Shown: positions 24,397 to 30,285 of the stretch, piece by piece
Numbering within the stretch: the first letter of the stretch is position 1
How the letters are laid out: every line of letters starts with the position of its first letter
DNA from: JBAZCO01 sp041654915
GTDB taxonomy: Bacteria > Bacillota > Clostridia > Christensenellales > DTU072
DNA length: 30,285 nt
Direction: 5' to 3'
Assembly (NCBI GenBank): GCA_041654915.1
Contig: JBAZCO010000010.1
Coordinates: forward strand, 1-30,285
The notes under the pieces: model-generated
Seen by the model: the letters and a program-made list of their open reading frames with translations, nothing else
What the model was told of the DNA's origin: nothing
Database searches by the model: none
Translations under genes and position numbers: made by a program

Positions 24397-25320
24397 CTAT
24401 GCCGTAGTAAAAGTATCAAATAACCCCTCGTAACCGCAATCTTTGATTTTCTTAATAAATTGATTTCTTTCTGCCACACTGTTAAAATCATTTAGATACC
24501 ATGTCATGCCTTTCGTATCAATGCACTCGCAAATTCTTTCTAAATAAACCATATCAATGTCTGAGAATGAAAAACCCATTGAGTAGATGCTGTCTATTTC
24601 CGCATTTTTCAATCCTTTGAAAAACTGGTGGTGTATAAAAAAAGCATCCTCCGTTTTTTTGCGTAAAGCATTATGTAATCCATTTAAGTCTGCGCCGAAA
24701 TATTTGCCGCATTTATAAGCAAAATTATCCTCATCATACTCCATTCTTTCGCCGTGTCCAAAAAAGATTTCCTCGCCCTGCTTGCCATGTATGTGAACAA
24801 CATTTTTTGTTCCATATATCGTTTGAAGCGTCGAGGTATAGTTAAAGTTCAAAAATAAATCGTTTTCTTTATCAATTAGCTTTTTGAATTTTAAGCTTGG
24901 CTTGCCTTTTCTTATATCTATACTTGAAACCCATTCATCGAAAAATTTGGAAATCATAGAAACAGCGGCTGTCAAATAAGATGAGTTATCTTCATTTTTA
25001 TATGCCGCATGGAATGGTTTTTCCCCGTATTCTGCTATATCGTCAAAATACTCGGTAAAATCAAACATCGCTAAATACAATTCTAATTCCGACCAAAGAC
25101 CTTCCGACGAATCGACGCCGTCAATTAAATCTACGATAAAACTTGCGCATTCATTTTCGTTGTAGCCGATATCCCCGCCATGCATTAGGTTTGGCTGTGG
25201 CAAATTGCCCCAACAATTTGTATAGGGATAATTCTTTATCAGAAATTCTCTGAAGTCAGAATACTTTGTCTTGAACTTATGCGCACTGTCAAAGCCGTTT
25301 CCGATAATGAACAATTTCAT
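24397..25320 (-). CDS. AbiH-family abortive infection protein
   Basis: 307 residues, close to the family's usual size. The start MKLFIIGNGFDSAHKFKTKY has the NGFD motif (8-11) of AbiH proteins. DLFLNFNYTSTLQTIYG (154-170) and VVHIHGK (174-180), with GHG at 188-190, are the other conserved blocks; they recall the nucleotide-binding core of SIR2-like folds. AbiH was described as a lactococcal phage-resistance protein that aborts infection; the mechanism is poorly known. The frame is complete. It ends in a stretch of remnants and starts just after an abortive-infection domain fragment, so it is part of a defence island. No partner gene is evident. Confidence 0.92.
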   Translation of the reverse strand: MKLFIIGNGFDSAHKFKTKYSDFREFLIKNYPYTNCWGNLPQPNLMHGGDIGYNENECASFIVDLIDGVDSSEGLWSELELYLAMFDFTEYFDDIAEYGEKPFHAAYKNEDNSSYLTAAVSMISKFFDEWVSSIDIRKGKPSLKFKKLIDKENDLFLNFNYTSTLQTIYGTKNVVHIHGKQGEEIFFGHGERMEYDEDNFAYKCGKYFGADLNGLHNALRKKTEDAFFIHHQFFKGLKNAEIDSIYSMGFSFSDIDMVYLERICECIDTKGMTWYLNDFNSVAERNQFIKKIKDCGYEGLFDTFTTA

Positions 25321-25360
25321 TCTTTGCCGTCCGCTATATGCCGTACTTCGCTCGCCGTGA

Positions 25361-25603
25361 TCATAATTTACATGCCTTCTTTAACTCGTATGTTTCCCAC
25401 AAAAGGTTGACCAAGTTGAACGTACTTCCCACCGCTAACCTTGCATGGTGTGGCGTCAATCCGCTGAAGCCTTTTCCCTTGCCGTGCCCACTACCGTATG
25501 AATTTCTTAGTTCGGCGATGCCCACGACTATTTGATTCAACATCCAAGGTTTTTCTTGATTTCGTGCTTTTTTCTCTATCCCATATTTGTTTCGCTTACC
25601 CAT
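25361..25603 (-). pseudogene. truncated abortive-infection C-terminal (Abi_C-like) domain
   Basis: 80 residues. The stretch LNQIVVGIAELRNSYGSGHG (23-42) followed by GLTPHHARLAVGSTFNLVNL and LWETYELKK is the conserved end of abortive-infection family proteins, whose full length is usually two to three times longer. The N-terminal 20 residues are basic and unrelated, so the body of the protein is missing. No good ribosome binding site precedes its ATG. It is probably a remnant; whether it is still translated cannot be told. It begins 13 bases after the stop of the next upstream fragment. Confidence 0.7.
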
Positions 25604-25616
25604 CAGTCAAATCAGA

Positions 25617-25973
25617 TTACCCTCTTTTGAAATAATTCTTTATTATATAGTTTGCAAAATCCGCAAAGGGTTTCTCAATAATAGTGGTGGCTTGCTGGTA
25701 TGTGTAGTGGTCGTCATTAAGTATTAGCGGGTGAACTTCAAACACCACTTTTCCCTCATTGCCTTTCAAAACCGTCTTGCATTGCTCGAAGGTTATATCA
25801 ACATCATAGCCCTGCACTCTTAGCCATTGGTGAAAATCAAACATGACCGTCTTTGTCTTTTGGGTCGGAGTACAGCGTATGTGGGTCAATTGGAATTCAA
25901 TGCCATTCCCCTCGGCAACGGCTGTAAACATTGTCGCAAGCACCCTCGATGCATCCATGGAAAATTCTGCCAA
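25617..25973 (-). pseudogene. frameshifted continuation of the lipoprotein at 26033-26398, joined to an unknown C-terminal part
   Basis: In this frame, codons before 25973 already read GLSGFFGRNFGSIINLNLAE, the beta-repeat (GLUG-like) sequence expected to follow the end of the upstream lipoprotein (FNGNFDGRMYTISHF). The apparent TTG start at 25973 is therefore probably not a real start, and the two frames are one gene broken by a one-base shift near 26035. After about 30 residues the beta-repeat pattern stops and a different sequence follows (FDFHQWLRVQGYDVDITFEQ and onward) that I do not recognise. This could be a fusion caused by a deletion. Confidence 0.6.
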
Positions 25974-26032
25974 GTTGAGATTGATAATACTACCAAAATT
26001 ACGACCGAAAAATCCTGATAAGCCCCACGCTC

Positions 26033-26398
26033 CTATTCCGCCTTAAAGTGGCTTATCGTATACATTCTCCCATCAAAATTGCCGTTAAAGGAATATATGT
26101 CAGGGGGCGGAAGTCCTTCATCGAGGTCGCCTGCTAATTGTATTTCTGTCCCTATGGCAGTCCAATCCATGTTATCCAAATTGATATTTGCACCCAAAGC
26201 AAAATAAGCATTTTCGTAAGTTTCGCCGCTATTTACAACTTCTGCAAAAGAGATGAGATGCGCTTTAGTTTTAAGCACATAGGGGTCGTCTTTCTCACCC
26301 GTACCCTCAACATTTTCATCAGATATGTTGCAAGCAATAAGGGCAATTAGCATTAAGAACACAAGAACAATCAACAATAAAAACTTGTTTTTTCTCAT
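26033..26398 (-). CDS. N-terminal part of a GLUG-like repeat lipoprotein (frameshifted)
   Basis: 121 residues. MRKNK followed by a long hydrophobic stretch and LIALIAC at about 17-23 forms a lipoprotein signal peptide with the lipidated cysteine C23. GTGEKDDPYVLKTKAHLISF and YAFALG-like NAYFALGANINLDN then FNGNFDGRMYTIS are typical of the repeats that precede GLUG motifs in surface proteins. The frame ends at a TAG where the beta-helix should continue; the continuation is found in the next frame. It would be exported and anchored to the outer face of the membrane if expressed. Confidence 0.65.
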   Translation of the reverse strand: MRKNKFLLLIVLVFLMLIALIACNISDENVEGTGEKDDPYVLKTKAHLISFAEVVNSGETYENAYFALGANINLDNMDWTAIGTEIQLAGDLDEGLPPPDIYSFNGNFDGRMYTISHFKAE

Positions 26399-26503
26399 AA
26401 AAGCACACTCTAAACTGATAACTACATATTATCAAAATAAATATATTATTACAAGCCTAATTTTAATATATATTTTCTATATTATTCAAAAGCATCCATT
26501 TAA

Positions 26504-26547
26504 CATGAAAAGTTAATAAACATTACATTCGCAGTTAAACTGTGATA
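26504..26547 (+). repeat. 44-bp dispersed repeat, copy 2
   Basis: Matches 21141-21184 at 41 of 44 positions, in the same orientation, including the CAGTTAAACTG palindrome. The flanking sequences differ, so the repeat boundaries are sharp. Confidence 0.7.
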
Positions 26548-26589
26548 GATATTGTTCTACTGTTTAGCAAATAATTAGCTTTGCGTTTG

Positions 26590-26640
26590 CCTCATCAGTT
26601 TTGCCCTTTGGACAAAACTCAAGAACCGTTCATAAATACA
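26590..26640 (+). repeat. dispersed repeat, copy B (short)
   Basis: CCTCATCAGTTTTGCCCTTT through AACCGTTCATAAATACAG matches the core of the repeats at 22909, 27645 and 29560, then diverges before the CCAACAC block. Confidence 0.65.
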
Positions 26641-26678
26641 GCACTCCTACGAATTATGCAAAATATGCTCTAAAACCG

Positions 26679-27161
26679 TTAATCTTGATAAAGTTTATAA
26701 TTAGGCATTTCTAAGTTTTGAATTCCATATGTGATTTTTGTTTCATAATATACATCTAATATTTTCAATAATCCTTCATATGTAATATAGTTTACTGAAA
26801 ATGATATTAGTTTATCATTTTCAACCACATACTCATATAAATACTCATTTAGTTCATCGTCATATAGTACATCGTAAGCAATTTTTATCACATGGGTTTG
26901 CGTCTTACCTTTTTTTGTAGAATTGGTGCTAATTGCAAAATTATTGAGCTCAAATATATAATCCTTATCAAACAATTCATTAATGAATGATAATTCACTA
27001 TCATGCTTTATTTTCTTTATCGTTCTATAAATATCCTCTCTTGTAATTTCTTCTATTTCACGGCTTTTAACAAAATCTTCGTTATGCTCACCAAGAGTTA
27101 CAAGTTTGTTATTGCTTGCTCTACCCTCCCATATTTCATCCGAATAAAACTCCATCAGCAC
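26679..27161 (-). CDS. C-terminal part of a split lipoprotein
   Basis: 160 residues in the frame next to 27172-27462. The sequence before its first ATG reads YDKNDVLMEFYSDEIWEGRA in the same frame, which continues naturally from the upstream piece (NPTIYFYSSL), so one base appears lost or gained near 27175. It is a soluble beta-rich region (TQTHVIKIAYDVLYDDELNE, NYITYEGLLKILDVYYETKI) resembling the LolA/LppX-like fold of clostridial lipoproteins, which is a loose guess. There is no ribosome binding site at the nominal start. Unless the shift is a sequencing error, the product is not made as one protein. Confidence 0.6.
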   Translation of the reverse strand: MLMEFYSDEIWEGRASNNKLVTLGEHNEDFVKSREIEEITREDIYRTIKKIKHDSELSFINELFDKDYIFELNNFAISTNSTKKGKTQTHVIKIAYDVLYDDELNEYLYEYVVENDKLISFSVNYITYEGLLKILDVYYETKITYGIQNLEMPNYKLYQD

Positions 27162-27171
27162 ATCATTTTTG

Positions 27172-27462
27172 TCATAATATTAAAGATGAGTAAAAGTATA
27201 TAGTTGGATTATGTTCATTATATGTTATTTGACCAACTCTTTCACTCATATATTTTTCTTCAACTTTTCCAAACTCATCATAATTATTTTGTTTAATTTC
27301 AGACGTTACTTTAATATCTTCTTCTTCCGAAATATAATTTCTCGCTGCATTTTTTAATATTTGCATTGCCTCATCATTGGATAGTTCAGTTTCTTTTATG
27401 CAAGCAGAAAGTGGTAGAATAGTAAGTAATAATAAAACTATTGCTATAGCAATTTTTTTCAT
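27172..27462 (-). CDS. N-terminal part of a split lipoprotein
   Basis: 96 residues with a lipoprotein signal peptide: MKKIAIAIV, a hydrophobic core and LSAC with the lipidated cysteine C21. The mature part starts IKETELSNDEAMQILKNAAR. AAGGAGG stands before the ATG at 27462, so translation starts normally. The frame stops where the continuing sequence shifts to the frame of 26679-27161. Together they would make a lipoprotein of roughly 260 residues, function unknown. Confidence 0.65.
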   Translation of the reverse strand: MKKIAIAIVLLLLTILPLSACIKETELSNDEAMQILKNAARNYISEEEDIKVTSEIKQNNYDEFGKVEEKYMSERVGQITYNEHNPTIYFYSSLIL

Positions 27463-27822
27463 ATAATCCTCCTTTTAACTTGAAAATTTATAGTCTTATC
27501 TTAAAAAAACGCAATTATATTTTTGTTATTTATAAACTTTTAAGATTATTATACCAATATCATCAAGCGCTGTCAACCCAAGTAATGTTAACTAATACTA
27601 TACCTAAACAGAGTTTCTATGCCAAACATGGCGATACATCAAAAAAGCAGACTTGCTCCAAGGGGCAAAATTGCGAACCGTGTATAAATACAGAGTTTCT
27701 TTGCCAACACAAAAAACCACACAAAAAGGACTGCTTTTGCAGTCCCTTTTGTGTGGCAAGATGATACAAAATGTCTAATTTAGAGATTTGTTGCTTTCTA
27801 CTTTGTTTAGAGTGGGAAATGT
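27463..27822. other. gap filled by dispersed repeats
   Basis: Two partial repeat copies (from about 27605 and about 27645) and the long hairpin at 27717-27756 occupy the right half. The left half is AT-rich without recognisable content. A rightward frame of 94 codons here merely reads through the repeats and has no coding signature. Confidence 0.5.
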
Positions 27823-27830
27823 CTAATTAT
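27645..27830 (+). repeat. dispersed repeat, copy C, with an inserted long hairpin
   Basis: Starts with GCTCCAAGGGGCAAAATTGC, continues to TTTGCCAACAC, then the hairpin CCACAC-AAAA-GGACTGC (27717-27734) and its complement (27739-27756), 17 pairs with one mismatch and a TTTT loop. Then AAAATGTCTAATTTAGAG and a second AAATGTCTAAT at the end. Compared with the copy at 22909 the hairpin is inserted between CCAACAC and AAAATGTCT. It can terminate transcripts in either direction. Confidence 0.7.
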
Positions 27831-28200
27831 TCCGTATACAACGATAGCGCTTAACTCTAAATTGACGTTGTTTAGTCGACTGCTCATACTTGCGATTTGT
27901 GTCCTCGAGTAATATTTGTTTTAACAACCAGCCAATATCATGGCCTGCTGCACTACAAGCGGATTTATCGCTTTTGGCAATACTCTTATGATACGTCCAA
28001 ATAGCCTTAATAGGCGGTTGCCAATAGTAGTTTTCCTCACCAAATAAATTGTGTGCGGCAAACCAATCAGAGCCACCGTTTAACTTGTTTGAATTGCAAA
28101 AAGAATAGACGCATCCTTTTATATATGCCTTAATAATTTTCAAGTCGTCAGCTCCGATTTGTGCAGCTATTTTGTAAATTTTTTGATTTCCTTGTAGTAT
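27823..28200 (-). CDS. conserved hypothetical protein, apparent ATA start
   Basis: About 125 residues. The protein-like part begins GNQKIYKIAAQIGADDLKII and goes on to IKGCVYSFC, WFAAHNLFGEENYYWQPPI and AAGHDIGWLLKQILLED, blocks I remember from a family of small clostridial and phage-borne hypothetical proteins. A fine GGGAGG site (28210-28215) stands nine bases before an ATA codon at 28200, exactly where a start is expected; ATG is absent. An upstream ATG at 28269 would overlap the previous gene by 55 bases, with an unlike N-terminus. So the start is either a rare ATA or a mutated ATG. The gene follows the membrane protein by 14 bases, probably as one operon. Confidence 0.6.
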   Translation of the reverse strand: MLQGNQKIYKIAAQIGADDLKIIKAYIKGCVYSFCNSNKLNGGSDWFAAHNLFGEENYYWQPPIKAIWTYHKSIAKSDKSACSAAGHDIGWLLKQILLEDTNRKYEQSTKQRQFRVKRYRCIRNN

Positions 28201-28214
28201 TTTTCTACACCTCC

Positions 28215-29051
28215 CTATTGCAAAGATAGCGTATAGGTTATATACAAACTCCCACTTCCAGTATAGCAATCAATAATTAATTTACTTCTGTCGCTTGATA
28301 TATAAAATTGAGCAAACACATATCCAGTTATGGCAAAATTCTCGTAGCTATTAACTGTAGTTCCATTTGTCCAATATTTCCCAGTGTATGTATTATCTCT
28401 CCCATAAACGTTTGGGTTGTAAACTTTTAGTGAGTAAGAACCTCTGTCATAACCTCCATCTAAGGTCATTTCAATAACAACTCCTGTTTGGCTGCTGTAT
28501 TTATAGGTTTTGTTATCACCCCCGAATAGTTGCGGAAGATATACAATCGCTAAAATGACAGCAACCGCCACTACTGCAATTCCAATCCAAATTTTTTTGT
28601 TTTTGCTAGGCTGTTTCACGGATTCTGTGTTTGTATTTTGTATAGGGTTATAGGCGGCAGGTTTATATGGTGTTTCAAGCGCTTGGTAAAGCTCTCTCCA
28701 CATAATACCGACAAGTTCTTCCATTTTTGTCTGCCAAACTGATTGATTATTGTTTACCGTGGCAAACGGGGTTGTTTGAATTTGTATGATAGTTGTACTT
28801 TCATCTTTTTCCGTTAATAAAATTGTTACACATTGAGAGAACTCTATTGTTTTATCTGTTAATATAGCCGTTACAGATTGAGAAAACCCTACCACCAAAC
28901 CCTGTCTGATGCCAATATTTTTTAGCTCAAAGCAATTCTCATTGATTTCATTACGAACACCTAGGAAGTGCCACGTTTTTCTTATAGCGGCACGGCATAA
29001 TGAGATATTAAAGTTTGCCGTAAATTCCTTTTGTAAAGTCAAAGAATCCAT
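28215..29051 (-). CDS. single-pass membrane hypothetical protein
   Basis: 278 residues. The cytoplasmic N-terminal part (1-125) has FNISLCRAAIRKTWHFLGVR and alternating strands (SVTAILTDKTIEFSQCVTIL) that look like a small alpha/beta domain. A linker with KQPSKNKK leads into one membrane helix near 152-172, and the outside part (about 175-278) is beta-rich with many Tyr, Asn and Gly (YKYSSQTGVVIEMTLDGGYD). GGGG lies before the ATG at 29051. It is divergent from the small XRE regulator, with an operator-like repeat between them. Family not recognised. Confidence 0.72.
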   Translation of the reverse strand: MDSLTLQKEFTANFNISLCRAAIRKTWHFLGVRNEINENCFELKNIGIRQGLVVGFSQSVTAILTDKTIEFSQCVTILLTEKDESTTIIQIQTTPFATVNNNQSVWQTKMEELVGIMWRELYQALETPYKPAAYNPIQNTNTESVKQPSKNKKIWIGIAVVAVAVILAIVYLPQLFGGDNKTYKYSSQTGVVIEMTLDGGYDRGSYSLKVYNPNVYGRDNTYTGKYWTNGTTVNSYENFAITGYVFAQFYISSDRSKLIIDCYTGSGSLYITYTLSLQ

Positions 29052-29190
29052 ATGATTTCCCCTTAGTATAGTTTATTTTGAACTCTCAATAACAGCTTTC
29101 ATTTCTATATTGCCAATAGATTCGGCATAAGATAAGGCAATTTCGCAAGGCTGATATTATTGATATTTATATTTCCAAAATAATTATATC

Positions 29191-29223
29191 AGGTCTTTTG
29201 ACCTATGTCAATACTAAAGACCT
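29191..29223. promoter_or_regulatory. operator-like repeats between the membrane protein and XRE genes
   Basis: AGGTC (29191-29195) and GACCT (29200-29204) form an inverted repeat around TTTT, and a third GACCT lies at 29219-29223. The set sits just upstream of the XRE start and within the divergent region, a likely binding site for that regulator. Confidence 0.5.
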
Positions 29224-29245
29224 AAATAATTGTATATTATATAAG

Positions 29246-29440
29246 ATGGTATATATAGATATTATAAAGCAAATAATGATAGAACATAAATTAAGCCAAC
29301 AGCAATTAGCAGACATTCTCGGCGTAAACCAAACAACCGTCAGTCAATGGTTACTTGGTCGCAAAAAACCGGGATATGACAGCATTATGCTGCTATATCG
29401 CAAATTTAATATAGAGCCTAATGAGCTATTTGATTTATAG
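29246..29440 (+). CDS. small XRE-family regulator
   Basis: 64 residues from the ATG at 29246, which begins MVYIDIIKQIMIEHKLSQQQ and matches the usual start of small XRE proteins; an in-frame ATG at 29198 would add 16 unlike residues and lie inside the operator-like repeat. The helix-turn-helix is LSQQQLADILGVNQTTVSQW followed by LLGRKKPGYDSIMLLYRKF. It consists of the DNA-binding domain only. It is divergent from the membrane protein gene and likely controls it and itself. Confidence 0.85.
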   Translation: MVYIDIIKQIMIEHKLSQQQLADILGVNQTTVSQWLLGRKKPGYDSIMLLYRKFNIEPNELFDL

Positions 29441-29487
29441 AAACAAATAAAATCAACACTTATACATAAAGCGGAAATTGAGTCATA

Positions 29488-29892
29488 ATTCGTATTTTCG
29501 GCAAGAGTATAAAGGTTGTTCCTACCTAAGTGTGAATTAGAAGTATAACGTCAGTTTCCCTCATCAGTTTGCCCTTTGGGCAAAATTCAAGAACCGTGCA
29601 TAAAGGCAGAGGATAAGCGTGTTGGACCATTCGTATTTTCGGTAAGAATATAAGAGGTTGTTCCTACCTAAGTGTGAATTAGAAGTATAACCGTCCGTTT
29701 CCCTCATCAGTTTGCCCTTTGGGCAAATTGCGAACCGTGCATAAATGCAGAGGATAAGCGTGTTGGACCATTCGTATTTTCGGTAAGAATATAAGAGGTT
29801 GTTCCTACCTAAGTGTGAATTAGAAGTATAGCCGTCCGTTTCCCTCATCAGTTTGCCCTTTGGGCAAATTGCGAACCATGTATAAATACAGA
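29488..29892 (+). repeat. 141-bp tandem repeat, two full units and one partial
   Basis: Units start at 29488, 29629 and 29770 with ATTCGTATTTTCGG; the first two are each 141 bases. Each holds GTTCCTACCTAAGTGTGAAT, then CCCTCATCAGTTTGCCCTTT and GAACCGTGCATAAA, the dispersed-repeat core. Units 1 and 2 end in GCGTGTTGGACC, which shares GTGTTGGAC with the complement of the tRNA-Asn 3' half. The third unit instead ends in GGTTCTATGCCAACAC, the dispersed-repeat end. As 141 is a multiple of three, frames read through all units; this is not evidence of coding. Confidence 0.9.
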
Positions 29893-29901
29893 GGTTCTAT
29901 G

Positions 29902-29965
29902 CCAACACGGGGAGTCGCAAAAAAAGGACTGCTTTTGCAGTCCCTTTTGTGGCTCCCCGTGTTGG
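29902..29965 (-). terminator. terminator of the 5S/tRNA-Asn transcript within a large palindrome
   Basis: GGACTGC (29926-29932) pairs with GCAGTCC (29937-29943) around TTTT; read leftward the stem is followed by seven Ts (29925-29919), a good intrinsic terminator for the tRNA transcript. Outside it, CCAACACGGGGAG (29902-29914) is the exact complement of CTCCCCGTGTTGG (29953-29965), the acceptor and T-arm end of tRNA-Asn. Confidence 0.8.
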
Positions 29966-30025
29966 ACTCGAACCAACGACCCTGCGGTTAACAGCCGCAT
30001 GCTCTACCGGCTGAGCTAACGAGGA
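29950..30025 (-). tRNA. tRNA-Asn (anticodon GUU)
   Basis: 76 bases including an encoded CCA. The acceptor stem TCCTCGT pairs with ACGGGGA (one G-U pair), the anticodon arm is GCGGCTGTTAACCGC with GTT in the loop, and the T arm carries GGTTCGAGTCC. It lies about 150 bases downstream of the 5S rRNA in the same direction and is followed by a terminator. It marks the right border of the accessory region, as tRNA 3' ends often do for integrated elements. Confidence 0.96.
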
Positions 30026-30124
30026 ATATAATGTGCTACATATTATTTGTTATTATATCATATAATTGTAGCTTATGTAACATATATTTGATAATCACTC
30101 ACGATTATTTACATATATATTCAA

Positions 30125-30167
30125 ACAAACAAGAATGATTATGTTTTCAGTCTTGTTTGTGTTTTTT
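30125..30167. terminator. hairpin between 5S rRNA and tRNA-Asn
   Basis: ACAAACAAGA (30125-30134) pairs with TCTTGTTTGT (30151-30160) with a 16-base loop. The T-run (GTTTTTTT) is on the + strand; leftward it is followed only by TTTG, so it may be a processing or weak termination signal after 5S. Confidence 0.5.
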
Positions 30168-30175
30168 TATAAAAA

Positions 30176-30285
30176 TCCGGCGGCGACCTATGTTCCCGGG
30201 TCGTCTCCAACCAAGTATTGTCGGCGCTGAAGGGCTTAACTTCTGTGTTCGGGATGGGAACAGGTGGTTCCCCTTCGCCATCGCC
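30176..30285 (-). rRNA. rrf: 5S ribosomal RNA (5' end beyond window)
   Basis: Read leftward, the sequence has the 5S landmarks GGGGAACCACCTGTTCCCAT, then CCGAACACAGAAGTTAAGCC and GGGAACATAGGTCGCCGCCGGA-type 3' end. About 110 bases are present and only a few 5' bases are missing. The organisation 5S then tRNA-Asn, both leftward, suggests the end of an rRNA operon that continues to the right. Confidence 0.96.

Larger units (their letters stand above)
26399..26678. other. gap with two dispersed repeats
   Basis: Holds the second copy of the 44-base repeat (26504-26547) and a short copy of the CTCATCAGTTTTGCCC repeat (about 26590-26640). No reading frame is convincing. Confidence 0.5.

Noticed and set aside
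24110..24491. Short frames on both strands after the AbiH gene
   Set aside because: They overlap the AbiH end or lack start signals and family resemblance; at most gene remnants.
27480..27764. A 94-residue cysteine-rich rightward protein
   Set aside because: Its cysteine-rich half is the translation of the dispersed repeat and hairpin; there is no ribosome binding site and the frame is not kept in other copies.
28201..28269. ATG at 28269 as start of the small conserved protein
   Set aside because: It overlaps the previous gene by 55 bases, has no ribosome binding site there, and adds a hydrophobic N-terminus unlike the conserved part.
29564..29848. A 94-residue leftward protein with two near-identical halves
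   Set aside because: It is the read-through of the 141-bp tandem repeat, whose length is a multiple of three; the same sequence elsewhere is non-coding dispersed repeat.
29488..29892. CRISPR array
   Set aside because: The repeat units are 141 bases and nearly identical throughout, with no short repeat and unique spacers, and no cas genes are present.

Overview
The window looks like a chromosome segment from a low-GC, anaerobic Bacillota, most likely an uncultured gut-type Clostridia. The reasons are strong GGAGG-type ribosome binding sites, sigma-A-like promoters, two separate glycyl radical enzyme systems (oxygen-sensitive fermentation chemistry), clostridial-style XRE regulators and a Bacillota-like 5S rRNA. 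No species can be named from the sequence alone.

Left part (1 to about 16.8 kb), ordinary chromosomal genes with moderate base composition. A leftward operon encodes an ABC-2 type exporter (ATPase, permease), a large secreted or anchored Ig-like/beta-helix protein and a membrane-anchored protein cut by the window edge. Divergent from it is nagB (glucosamine-6-phosphate deaminase), which converges on a TtcA-type tRNA thiolase. Next comes pflB-pflA (pyruvate formate-lyase and its activase), preceded by a roughly 110-nt leader. In this leader a hairpin loop is complementary to the 5' arm of an intrinsic terminator, which is a riboswitch or attenuator layout I cannot assign to a known class. Facing pflBA is a leftward module: a FadR-type regulator with a perfect 17-bp palindrome over its own start site, a second glycyl radical enzyme whose active-site surroundings resemble arylacetate decarboxylases, its two-cluster activase, and a flavin-binding split-barrel protein. 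A proline-rich small protein and a four-helix membrane protein follow.

Right part (about 16.8 to 29.9 kb), an AT-rich accessory region ending at tRNA-Asn. It contains a reverse transcriptase-nitrilase fusion of the DRT type 1 (UG1) anti-phage class. Immediately upstream of this gene is a broken XRE regulator that still has an intact-looking promoter and operator-like repeats. Then come a decayed IS3-family transposase, a TPR-like/YidD-domain gene pair, XRE regulators, a coiled-coil protein whose C-terminal part resembles predicted pPIWI-associated nucleases, an AbiH-family gene, a truncated abortive-infection C-terminal domain, two frameshifted lipoprotein genes and a membrane protein. A dispersed repeat family with terminator-like hairpins sits in several intergenic gaps. 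The part next to the tRNA is a 141-bp tandem repeat and an inverted copy of the tRNA 3' end. The whole reads as a layered, partly decaying defence island beside a tRNA gene.

The right edge holds tRNA-Asn(GUU) and a 5S rRNA (5' end cut by the window), both leftward, probably the tail of an rRNA operon.
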